Origin: Planctomycetota bacterium
Lineage (GTDB): Bacteria; Planctomycetota; B15-G4; JADJEK01
Assembly: GCA_016213895.1 (NCBI GenBank)
Contig: JACQZJ010000075.1
Span: forward strand, 1 to 44,497
Direction: 5' to 3'
Length of the DNA stretch: 44,497 bases
Positions 16,295-23,880 of this stretch are shown piece after piece. The position numbers and the translations under genes were made by a program. The notes under the pieces were generated by a model. It was not told where the DNA came from, searched no databases, and was given only the letters and a program-made list of their open reading frames with translations. Within the stretch, counting starts at the first letter, position 1. Each line of letters starts with the position of its first letter.

Positions 16295-16975
16295 ATGGGC
16301 GGAAGGAGTCTGCTCGCAGGTTTCCTTGCCGGGGCGGCGGTCGCGGCCGCCGCGATCCTGCTGGCCGGGAGTGACGGCCTGGCGGACCATGTCGAGCCCG
16401 TGCGAGCGGACGCGGCCGAGGCGAGCCCTGCCGAATCCGCGTCTGGTGCGCTCCGGCCGCTCGTCGCTGATCCTCACGATCCTCCGACCGTGGCTCGGCC
16501 GGAGGCCGAGCCGCGCGAGGCGGTCGAGACGCGTGCGCCGGCCGGCGCTCCTCCGGGCATACCCTGGGCCTGGATCCGCGGCCGCGCCGTGGACGGAAGG
16601 GGGCGCGGCCTCGATGGCGCGTGGGTCACCGCCAAGCGGCGGCGCGCGGAAGGCGCGGGCGACGCGGCGCGCACTCGATCCGGCAGCGGGGGCCGTTTCG
16701 TGGTCTACGGCCTCGAGGAAGGCGAATCCTACGACCTCTACATCGACGCCCACCCCGCCTCGCTCCCCGCGCTTTCGGCGATCCGGGCCGAGGAGGTTCC
16801 GGCCGCCTTCGAGGTGCTGCCAATGAAGTTGCTCCCGTGCCGGACCTACTCCCTGGGCACGCTCCTCCCCGCCGGCCGCTACGAGCTGGGCATCGGCAGC
16901 GGCGGTCGCGCCGAGCGCCGCTCCATTGTCATCAAGGCGGCGGCGACGACCGATCTGGACTTGCAACGCGCTTGA
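16295..16975 (+). CDS. Membrane-anchored or exported protein with a carboxypeptidase-regulatory-like domain
   Basis: The 226-aa protein begins MGGRSLLAGFLAGAAVAAAAILLAG, one hydrophobic segment that is an anchor or uncleaved signal. A low-complexity Ala/Pro/Glu linker follows to about residue 88. The C-terminal part (residues ~90-220) resembles a CarboxypepD_reg-like beta-sandwich: WIRGRAVDGRGRGLDGAWV, SGSGGRFVVYGLEEGESYDL, and a final strand pattern that includes PAGRYELGIGS. Such domains bind surfaces or glycans and have no catalytic role. It lies 40 bases after the selenoprotein gene on the same strand, with AAGGGG just before the ATG, so the two are probably co-transcribed and both act outside the cytoplasm. 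Exact function unknown. Confidence 0.75.
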   Translation: MGGRSLLAGFLAGAAVAAAAILLAGSDGLADHVEPVRADAAEASPAESASGALRPLVADPHDPPTVARPEAEPREAVETRAPAGAPPGIPWAWIRGRAVDGRGRGLDGAWVTAKRRRAEGAGDAARTRSGSGGRFVVYGLEEGESYDLYIDAHPASLPALSAIRAEEVPAAFEVLPMKLLPCRTYSLGTLLPAGRYELGIGSGGRAERRSIVIKAAATTDLDLQRA

Positions 16976-16993
16976 ACGCGGTCGCCGCGCGCG

Positions 16994-17506
16994 TCAGGCG
17001 GGCCGCGCGGACGGTCTGCTCTCCAGCTCCTCGAAGGTGCCGGTGTTCCGGTTCTTCTGCACGTTGTCCCAGTCGAAGCAGCGTCCGTTCATGGCCACGT
17101 ATACCCCGGGCGAAAGCGTCTGGGCGAAGGCGATGGCGCTGCCCAGGTTGAACATGCCGTCCGAGGAGCCGAAGGTATAGGGGATCATCGCGCCGGTGAG
17201 GACGACGGTCTTGCCCTGGACCGTCTGGCCGAGGTGGCGCGCGGTCTCGGACATGGTGTCGGTGCCGTGCGTGATGACGATGCGGTCCGTGCCGCTCTCC
17301 TGGCAGCTCTTGCGGATGATCTCGCGGTCGATGTCGTTCATCTCGGTCGAGTCGATCATCATGAGGGTGCGCACCTCGAGCTCGAGGCCGCAGCGGCCGC
17401 GACGCAGCATCTCGTGCACGTGGCTGTCCTTGAAGAAGAGCTGCCCGGTGAGCTCGTTGTATTCCTTGTCGAAGGTCCCGCCGGTGACGTAGATGCGAAT
17501 GCGCAT
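16994..17506 (-). CDS. Short asparaginase-like protein (N-terminal domain only)
   Basis: The 170-aa protein corresponds to the N-terminal half of type I/II L-asparaginase, starting MRIRIYVTGGTFDKEYNEL. It has the first catalytic-threonine motif TGGTFDK and the second motif HGTDTM, plus LTGAMIPYTFGSSDG. The second domain of full asparaginases (~330 aa) is absent. I chose the ATG at 17506 because short homologues I recall begin MxIRxFVTGGTFDKEY; an ATG six codons upstream is possible but has no ribosome site. Stand-alone members of this size are known and poorly characterised, so this is a compact family rather than a truncation. It lies 79 bases downstream of the aminotransferase gene, which hints at shared amino-acid metabolism. 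Confidence 0.88.
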   Translation of the reverse strand: MRIRIYVTGGTFDKEYNELTGQLFFKDSHVHEMLRRGRCGLELEVRTLMMIDSTEMNDIDREIIRKSCQESGTDRIVITHGTDTMSETARHLGQTVQGKTVVLTGAMIPYTFGSSDGMFNLGSAIAFAQTLSPGVYVAMNGRCFDWDNVQKNRNTGTFEELESRPSARPA

Positions 17507-17585
17507 GTCCTGGTCTCTCAACATGCCGCGAGCCGCGGCGGCGTGAGATGATAGCGCGCCGAGCCCGCCGCGGAGCGCCTTGCTT

Positions 17586-18773
17586 TCAGGGTGCGACCTG
17601 GGCTCCGCGCAGCACCTCCTCGAACGCCGCGAGGAAGGCCTCGACGTCCGCGCGCGGGACGGTGAGCGCCGGATCGATGCGGAAGACGCTTGAACCCGGC
17701 CGCAGCGCGATGATGAAGCCGCGCCGCACCAGCTCGCGGTGCGTCAGCAGCGCGGCCTGGGCGTCGCCCTCGATCTCGACGGCCAGCATCAGGCCGCGCG
17801 CCCGGATGGCGCGGATGCGCTTCGTGCGCTCCTTGACCGCCTCGAGGCCGGCCAGGAGGAACGCGCCGATCTCGCGGCCCCGCTCGATCAGGTTCTCCTC
17901 GCGGATGGTGCGCAGCACCTCCCGGGCCACCGCTGCGCCGAGCGGGTCGTTCTGGTGGGACTGGGCGTACTTGATGGTGCTCTCGAAAAGGCGCGCGGCC
18001 GCCGCCGGCGCCACGGCCGTTGCGGCGACCGGGTAGCCGTTCCCGAGGCCCTTGCCCAGGGCGACGATGTCCGGGACGAGGTCGTAGTGCTCATGGCCGA
18101 ACCAGCGGCCCGTGCGGCCCATGCCCGTGGTCACCTCGTTCACCAAGAGCAGGCCGCCGGCCTCTTGCACCACGCGCGCGATGGTCTTGATCAGCTTGGC
18201 CGGCGGAAAGCGCACGAAGCCCGACGAGCTGCCCGGCTCGAAGAGGAAGCCGCCGACGCGCGCGAAGGGGATCTGCGCAAAGCGCGGGCAGGCCGCGCCG
18301 CAGGTCTCGTCCGCCGGGCATTCCGCGCAGGACAGCCAGTCGAAGGCGAACCACTCGTCCCGGTGGCGCCGGTTCGCCGAGCCGTAGGCGCCGAAGTAGG
18401 AGTCGCTCATGGTCAGGAGCAGGGGCCGCTCGAGCACCGCCTGGGCGATGCGCACCCCGTACTCGATGGCCTCGCTCCCCGAGCACAGCAGGACGCAGCG
18501 GCCGCCGTCCATGCCCAAGAGGCCGAGGATCTCCCGGGCCGCCTCTTCGACCACGCGGCAGGTGTAGGCGTAGCCGGTGTGGGCGATGCGCGACGCCTGC
18601 TCCGCGAGGGCCTGCACCACGCGCGGGTGCGTGTGCCCGAGCGGCGTGCACCACACGCCGGACTCGAGGTCCACCCAGCGCCGGCCTTCCGCGTCGTAGA
18701 GATGGCAGTTCTCGGCGCGGGCGATGTCGGTGAGGAGCAGCTCGAAGCCGGGGTAGGTGTAGAGGCAGGACAT
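17586..18773 (-). CDS. Class III (PLP-dependent) aminotransferase with Cys4 insertion
   Basis: The 395-aa protein starts at the ATG at 18773 (MSCLYTYPGFELLLTDIARA), preceded by GAGGAG at suitable spacing. Class III features are the N-terminal GVWCTPLGHTHPRVV, SGSEAIEYGVRIAQAVLE, and the PLP lysine K241 in GKGLGNGYPVAAT. The usual DEVxxGxGRTG motif reads NEVTTGMGRTG, so the residue facing the PLP ring nitrogen is Asn212 instead of Asp. A cysteine cluster, SCAECPADETCGAACPRF (C-x2-C-x5-C-x3-C), sits in the middle and could bind zinc or an iron-sulfur cluster. Related proteins with both traits exist in my memory of the family, without a settled substrate. The product is cytoplasmic, and the reaction is probably an omega-amino or ornithine-type transamination. 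Confidence 0.88.
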   Translation of the reverse strand: MSCLYTYPGFELLLTDIARAENCHLYDAEGRRWVDLESGVWCTPLGHTHPRVVQALAEQASRIAHTGYAYTCRVVEEAAREILGLLGMDGGRCVLLCSGSEAIEYGVRIAQAVLERPLLLTMSDSYFGAYGSANRRHRDEWFAFDWLSCAECPADETCGAACPRFAQIPFARVGGFLFEPGSSSGFVRFPPAKLIKTIARVVQEAGGLLLVNEVTTGMGRTGRWFGHEHYDLVPDIVALGKGLGNGYPVAATAVAPAAAARLFESTIKYAQSHQNDPLGAAVAREVLRTIREENLIERGREIGAFLLAGLEAVKERTKRIRAIRARGLMLAVEIEGDAQAALLTHRELVRRGFIIALRPGSSVFRIDPALTVPRADVEAFLAAFEEVLRGAQVAP

Positions 18774-19189
18774 CGCTGTCTCCTCGGGCGCCAGGGCGGG
18801 CAGGGCCGTAGTATCGGAAAGGACCCCGGGGTCGGGCCAGCAGGATTTCGAGCCGCACTGGCAGGCGCCCCGCGCGCGGGCTACCCAGGCCCTGCCGAAA
18901 GGAGCAGCGACGCCCGCTTCAACAACGACTGCCCCTGCCTCATCGGCGGCTGGGACGTGATGGCCCGGCAGGGGAACGACGGCTACTCGTACCGTTTGCT
19001 GTACGACCCGCTCCAGGACAAGTGCCTGGCGACGCCGGTGGCGAGCACGCAGCGGGCGCGCACGGGCGTCATCGCGCCGCGGGGGTAGGCGGCGGCCAGG
19101 GGGGGGGGCCATCATGGCCGATGCGCGAGGCCGCTGGCCGCGGCGCTGCCTGGCCGGCCGTGAGGATCGCTGCCTGGCGCGGCCGGAGA
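18774..19189. other. Intergenic region with a possible gene fragment, a G10 tract and a short repeat
   Basis: On the plus strand, ~18915-19088 reads FNNDCPCLIGGWDVMARQG and GYSYRLLYDPLQDKCLATP before a stop. This looks more protein-like than the surrounding shadows but has no credible start, and may be the end of a decayed gene. A run of ten G lies at 19099-19108. CGCTGCCTGG-GCCG-type segments at 19144-19160 and 19168-19185 form an imperfect 24-base-period direct repeat. The promoter of the aminotransferase gene must lie near its right boundary at 18774-18900. Confidence 0.4.
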
Positions 19190-20029
19190 TCAGACGGGCT
19201 CGGCAGCGGGCCGGTTTGCCTCGTCCAGGGCCGCGGCGCTCTCCAGGAGCAGCCTGACCACGCCCAGGCGCACGCGCTCGTCGGAGAAGCCGCCCTCGTG
19301 CTCTTCGAAGGCGAAGGCGGCGTCGCTGCTGCTCGAGATCCGCTTGAAGACGTGCTGGATCTGGTGCTCGAGGGCCGCGGTGAGCTGCTCCCTGGAGACC
19401 AGTTCCTCCCGTTCCAGCGCGACTCCCAGCCGGCTGATCGAACGGTCGTGGGTCCTGAGGAACTGCCGCAGGCGATCGGGCTCGATGGCGCCCTGCTCCA
19501 CCAGGATCGCGCCCAGGCGCAACGCCGGCGGCGATCTGTTGCTGCTGGCGTGGACCACGTAGCCGTCTTCCATCTGGATGGTGAAGCGCTCCTCGCGCGT
19601 CTCGACGGAAAGCGTCCCGGTCTTGCCGAGGGTCCCCAGGAAGCTCAGGAGTTCGTTCACCGAGACCGACTCGCAGCGTCCGTGCAGCACCGTGGACGGG
19701 GACGTCGGCTTGGACGAAAGGTCCGTCGCATCGACTGCCAGTGCGTCCGTCATGAGGCGGGCCACGTCCCTTGGATCGGGCGTGCCGCGGTCCGCGCCGT
19801 AGCCGCGCTCGTGCGACGGCGCGCTGCGCGACGAGGCGCGCAGGAAGTCGGCGGCGGCGTCGAGGAGCTGGGTCGCCTCGTGAGTGCACTGCGTGAACAG
19901 CGAGCAGGCGCTCCGGCTCCGGCCCATCCTCGCCAGCGCCCAGGATCTGCGCGCGAGCGAGCGTGCCGTCGCGACCAGCTGGTTCGCGTCTTGTTCAGCG
20001 AGCCTCGGTTCGGGCGCCGTCGTGGCCAT
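19190..20029 (-). CDS. DUF4388 (PATAN-like) domain protein
   Basis: The 279-aa cytoplasmic protein starts at the ATG at 20029 (MATTAPEPRLAEQDAN), 8 bases after a good AGGAGG site; an ATG ten codons upstream is less likely. Residues 1-100 are helical with no recognised domain. Residues ~118-270 match the DUF4388 pattern: VNELLSFLGTLGKTGTLSV, a beta segment with EDGYVVHASSN, then LRLGAILVEQGAIEPDRL and SRLGVALEREELVSREQL, the paired LGxxLxxxGxI motifs also seen in type II secretion/pilus ATPase N-domains. DUF4388/PATAN proteins are associated with gliding, pilus and two-component signalling. No partner is visible here. Confidence 0.83.
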   Translation of the reverse strand: MATTAPEPRLAEQDANQLVATARSLARRSWALARMGRSRSACSLFTQCTHEATQLLDAAADFLRASSRSAPSHERGYGADRGTPDPRDVARLMTDALAVDATDLSSKPTSPSTVLHGRCESVSVNELLSFLGTLGKTGTLSVETREERFTIQMEDGYVVHASSNRSPPALRLGAILVEQGAIEPDRLRQFLRTHDRSISRLGVALEREELVSREQLTAALEHQIQHVFKRISSSSDAAFAFEEHEGGFSDERVRLGVVRLLLESAAALDEANRPAAEPV

Positions 20030-20129
20030 GATGCGGACCTCCTGGAAGAACTTCGTCATTCCCGGAGCCCGTCCTGTAGTGCGCGCGGCGGGCGCGCGCG
20101 TCTCGTGCCCGCGGGCGCCGTGCGTTGCC

Positions 20130-20385
20130 ATGAAGGGCGGCCTTCAGCGCACGCCTCTCATCCTCGCGGAGCGAACCACCACGCGCAGCACCCTGCTGCA
20201 TCTCGGCCTCGCCGCGGCCCTCTGCGGTCCGGCTCTCGCGAGCGAGTGGAACAACTACGGCGGCAACGAAGCCAGGAACGGCCGGAGCGACGGCATCGGT
20301 CCGGCGGCGCTCGACCGCGCCCCAGGGCTGCGCCGCGTCGAACACGGTCACGGTCACCACGCCGTGAGCGCGGGCGCCGCCGCTC
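20130..20385 (+). pseudogene. N-terminal remnant of a secreted PQQ/beta-propeller-like protein
   Basis: From the ATG at 20130 the plus strand encodes a signal-peptide-like stretch (TLLHLGLAAALCGPALAS) followed by EWNNYGGNEARNGRSDGIGP. This is very like the start of planctomycete PQQ-like quinoprotein repeat proteins, which read WNNLGGNAxRNGxSxxxGP. After about residue 62 the similarity ends and the frame becomes a shadow, stopping at 20474 inside the next gene on the other strand. The rest of a normal ~400-600-aa gene is missing, so it is probably truncated by a rearrangement. If the frame is coincidental, this 356-base gap holds no gene. Confidence 0.5.
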
Positions 20386-23300
20386 TCACGCGCGCCGGAA
20401 CCGCAAGAGAGCGCGCTCGGCCTCGTCCACCTCGGCGCAGAGCGCGCGGAACTCCGGGAACTCCTGGGCCGTGATGGAGAGGGGCGGCAGCGCGATTTCG
20501 TGGCGCACGAGCCAGGCGCGTTCGCCCGCGGGCGTAACCGAGAGGAGGTAGCTGCCGCCGCGGAAGGAGCGGCGGAGCTCGGCCGGCGGATCGACCAGCT
20601 CGAGGCCCTCGGGCAGCTCGATGCGCGCTTCCGTGCTCTGCACCAGCGGCCCGGACAGGAAGAAGGGGAGCCTGCGCTCGCCCTCGCCGCCGAAGCGCGC
20701 GGACAGCTCGAGGGCCTTGATCGGCAGCCGGCACGACAGGCGCTGGCCGTCGTCGTCGAGGAAGGCCGGCACGGCGCCCGCGACCGTGCCGGAGAGCGGC
20801 GCGTCGTCCTCCAGGCCGGCAATCGCGAACTCCTTGACGTCGATGCCCGGCAGGATCTGGCTGGAGAGCGACACGGCGAGGAACTTGCGCTGCGTCGCCG
20901 GGATCTCGCGGATCTGGCGTTTGAGGAAGTAGCTCAGTCCATCCGGGAAGCGCACGCCGCCATCGACACCGGCGCCGCCCTCCGCGTCCGGCCGCAAGGT
21001 CATGTGCAGGTGGAAGCCGGGCAGGTCCTGCAGCGGCAGGTCGGGAAGCTGGAGCCGCTCGCCGCTCCGCACGGCGAAGGCGGGTGCGGCCGGGGCGTCG
21101 CCGAAGAGCACGCCGTACGGCATGGTCCGCTCCGACAGGTCGCACCAGGCGACCGGGCCGTCCGCGGGGCGGACGCGCACGTAGAGCTTGCGCTTCCAGT
21201 GGTCCGCGTCCAGGAAGGGCGGATCCGGTTCGGGGTCGCCGCCCGGCATGAAGTCCCGCGACCAGATCAGGTCGTGCTCGATGCCGGCGGCCGCGAGCAG
21301 CGCCGCGTAGAGCGTGTTCGGGTTGCCCTCGCGCGCCAGGAGCGCGTGCGTGGCCGAGGCGCTCCAGTCGGGCCAGCGCTGGTCGAGCGTGTCGTTCACC
21401 AGGGCGTGCAGCGCCCGCGCGCGCGCCTCCTCGCCCGCCACGCCGGCGAGAGCCGCGGCCGCCGCCTCCTCGATCTCGGGCGTGACGCGCGCCGGCAGGA
21501 GCGTCTCGAGCGCGAGCTGCGCGAGCGACGCGTCCAGGGCGCGGTCGACGCCGATGCGGAACCAAGGGAGGAACCAGGTCCAGGGCGGCGTCCCCGGCTC
21601 GGGCAGGACCCGTTTCTGGTTCTCGACCTCGAGGACGTGCACCAGCGCGTCCCCGCTGTCGCTCGTCTCGTGCCTGCCGGCGAAGTTGCGGAGCACGAGC
21701 CGGAGCGGCAGCGCCTTGGGCAAGGACAGCACGAACCTGCAGCGATGGACCGGCTGCTCGGTGGTCGCGAGGCTGAGCGCGTTGATGCGCAGCACGCCGT
21801 CTCGCGGGCGGTCGAAGAGCACGCGCGACACGGTCTCGACGTAGTCGCCCGGCTCGAGCGCGGGCATCACGTACTCGCCGTCCACGCGCACCGGCTCGTA
21901 CTCGCTGTTGTCCCGCGCCTTGATGGTGACGATCTTCAAGACGTCGCCGCTGAGTTTGCGCGTGCCCAGGCGCTCGCACCCCTCGAGGTCGCGCGCCTGG
22001 AAGACGTCGTGCTGCAGCGCCTCCAGGGAGCCGTCCGGGAAGACGTGGATCACCGCTATCCTCAGCACGTGCACCACCGAGTCGCCGTAGGCGCCGTCCG
22101 CGCAGGTGCGGAGTGCCTCGTCGCGGTCGGCGCGCCAGCGCTCGCTCAGCTCGGCCGCGCGCGCGGCGCAAGCGTCCGCCTCGTCGCAGCGCTCCTGCCC
22201 GAGCAGGAAGGCCGCCAGATCGCGCGCGTCGTCGGGCTGGCTGGAGCGCGCGGCCGCCTCGCGGTAGAGGTCCTCCGCTTCGGCCACGAGCCCCTTCTGC
22301 GCGCAGACCGCGGCCAGCTCCTCGAGGCGGTCCGGCGTGGCGCCGGCCGCGCGCACGAGGCCCCGGCGCAGCTCCAGGGAGCGCGTCTCCTGGCCGACGT
22401 CCGCGTAGTGCTGGACGAGCGCCGCCAGCACCGCCGGGCTGTCCGGCGCGCGCTCCTCGGCGAGAAAGAGCGCGGCCTCGGCCTGCGCCGTCATGTCCAG
22501 CTCGCGGTAGACGTTCGCCAAGAGGAGCAGGCTCTTGGTCTGGCGCGGCAGTTCGTCCGAGAGGCGCTGGAGCAGCGCGATCGCCTCCTCCTCGCGGTCC
22601 TCCTCGGCGAAGACGGCCGCGAGGTGCAGGCCCATGTCGAGGCGCAGCGCGCCGGCGGCGAGCACCTCCTCGGCGAGCTGGCGCGCGCGGTTCTCGCGCC
22701 AGGTCGCGGGCAGGTAGCCGGCGCCGTCGACATGGCGGGCGAGCAGCGCCTTCAGGCCGAGATCCTCCGGTGCGCGCTCGAGCGCGGCGCGCAGGTGGGC
22801 CATGCCCTCGGGCTGGCGCCGGTCCGCGAAGCGGAGCACGCCGAGCAGGGCCTCGGCGCAGGGGCCGCGCTCGGGCATTCCCGCGAGGAACTCCTCGGCG
22901 CCGATCAGGCCCGGCCCGGCGGCTTCCGCCACGCGCGCCGCGTCTTGCGCCTCGCCCAGCGGCCGGACGTCGTCCGTTTGCGTCAGGCCGGGACAAGGCA
23001 GGCCGTCTCGGCCGAGGACGCGGATCGCGAACTCGACGGGCGCGTCCAGGCTGGAGCGCAGCACCAGCTGGTTGCGCCCCGTTCTCAGCGGCACGAACGC
23101 GCGGAACACGCGCGGGACGTCGGCGCGGAACAGGTCGACGAGCGACGGCTGCGAGCCGTTCAGCGACCAGGCGTACGAGGGATCGTACGTGTTCTCCGGC
23201 TGCAACCGCCCGGACTCGCCGGCGTCGATCTCGAGCCAGCCCGGTCCCCCTTCCGCCAGGTCGAAGCAGGCCGCCGTCATGACGTAGCCGCCGCGCGGGT

Positions 23301-23880
23301 AGAAGGTGATGGCGGGAGCGATGAAGCGCGCCGTGCCCGGCCGGGGCGCGGGGCGCCAGCGCGCCGGGCCGAGCAGCGTCTCGTGCTCGCGCTCGAGGCC
23401 GGGGTCGAAGAAGAGCTCGGGCGCGGCCAGGGCGCCCGCGGGATCGGCGAGCGGAGGCAGCGGGCCGAGCACGAAGAAGCGCGCCAGGAGGTCGGGGTAG
23501 AACTCCGCGGGAAGCTCCTGAAGCAGCGCGAACTCGGCGCGCGCCCGCGCCTGCGCCAGAGCGAGCGCGCGCCGGCCGGGCGGGGCGAAGCCGCGCGCGT
23601 CGAGCCGCAGCAGGCGCTCCGCGGCCGCGCGCGGCGCGGCGAGCGAGGAGAACCTCTCCTCGAGCAGCGCCAGCGCGGCATCCGCGAGCGGGTGGCCCGG
23701 CTCGCGCTCGAGCAGGTCGATCCAGCTCGAGGCCACGGCGTCGTCGTCGCCGCTCGCCTCCGCGGGATGATCCACGAGCAGGCGCGCGTAGGCTTCCACG
23801 TCCGTGTCCTGGCCGCGGGCGAGAGCCGCGCACAGGGCGTACGCGCACACGAGCACGGCAGTGACGTTCAGCGGCTTCAT
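20386..23880 (-). CDS. Secreted TPR/DUF3857 protein with degenerate transglutaminase domain
   Basis: The 1164-aa protein starts at the ATG at 23880, sharing one base with the stop of the upstream paralogue (TGATG). A signal peptide is present (MKPLNVTAVLVCAYALCAALARG). Residues ~30-250 are unique, ~330-560 are TPR-like helices, ~570-780 resemble DUF3857 (RIAVIHVFPDGSLEALQHD), and ~800-960 resemble a transglutaminase core. The catalytic-cysteine segment (GDCKDKSILL in the paralogue) reads REGNPNTLYAALLAAAGI here, so no cysteine nucleophile is present. The C-terminus is DUF3858-like beta structure. Probably an envelope protein acting with its paralogue as a non-catalytic partner. Function unknown. 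Confidence 0.85.
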   Translation of the reverse strand: MKPLNVTAVLVCAYALCAALARGQDTDVEAYARLLVDHPAEASGDDDAVASSWIDLLEREPGHPLADAALALLEERFSSLAAPRAAAERLLRLDARGFAPPGRRALALAQARARAEFALLQELPAEFYPDLLARFFVLGPLPPLADPAGALAAPELFFDPGLEREHETLLGPARWRPAPRPGTARFIAPAITFYPRGGYVMTAACFDLAEGGPGWLEIDAGESGRLQPENTYDPSYAWSLNGSQPSLVDLFRADVPRVFRAFVPLRTGRNQLVLRSSLDAPVEFAIRVLGRDGLPCPGLTQTDDVRPLGEAQDAARVAEAAGPGLIGAEEFLAGMPERGPCAEALLGVLRFADRRQPEGMAHLRAALERAPEDLGLKALLARHVDGAGYLPATWRENRARQLAEEVLAAGALRLDMGLHLAAVFAEEDREEEAIALLQRLSDELPRQTKSLLLLANVYRELDMTAQAEAALFLAEERAPDSPAVLAALVQHYADVGQETRSLELRRGLVRAAGATPDRLEELAAVCAQKGLVAEAEDLYREAAARSSQPDDARDLAAFLLGQERCDEADACAARAAELSERWRADRDEALRTCADGAYGDSVVHVLRIAVIHVFPDGSLEALQHDVFQARDLEGCERLGTRKLSGDVLKIVTIKARDNSEYEPVRVDGEYVMPALEPGDYVETVSRVLFDRPRDGVLRINALSLATTEQPVHRCRFVLSLPKALPLRLVLRNFAGRHETSDSGDALVHVLEVENQKRVLPEPGTPPWTWFLPWFRIGVDRALDASLAQLALETLLPARVTPEIEEAAAAALAGVAGEEARARALHALVNDTLDQRWPDWSASATHALLAREGNPNTLYAALLAAAGIEHDLIWSRDFMPGGDPEPDPPFLDADHWKRKLYVRVRPADGPVAWCDLSERTMPYGVLFGDAPAAPAFAVRSGERLQLPDLPLQDLPGFHLHMTLRPDAEGGAGVDGGVRFPDGLSYFLKRQIREIPATQRKFLAVSLSSQILPGIDVKEFAIAGLEDDAPLSGTVAGAVPAFLDDDGQRLSCRLPIKALELSARFGGEGERRLPFFLSGPLVQSTEARIELPEGLELVDPPAELRRSFRGGSYLLSVTPAGERAWLVRHEIALPPLSITAQEFPEFRALCAEVDEAERALLRFRRA

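Noticed and set aside
19099-19108. G10 tract as a phase-variation switch
   Set aside because: It lies in non-coding sequence without a credible gene or promoter to switch.
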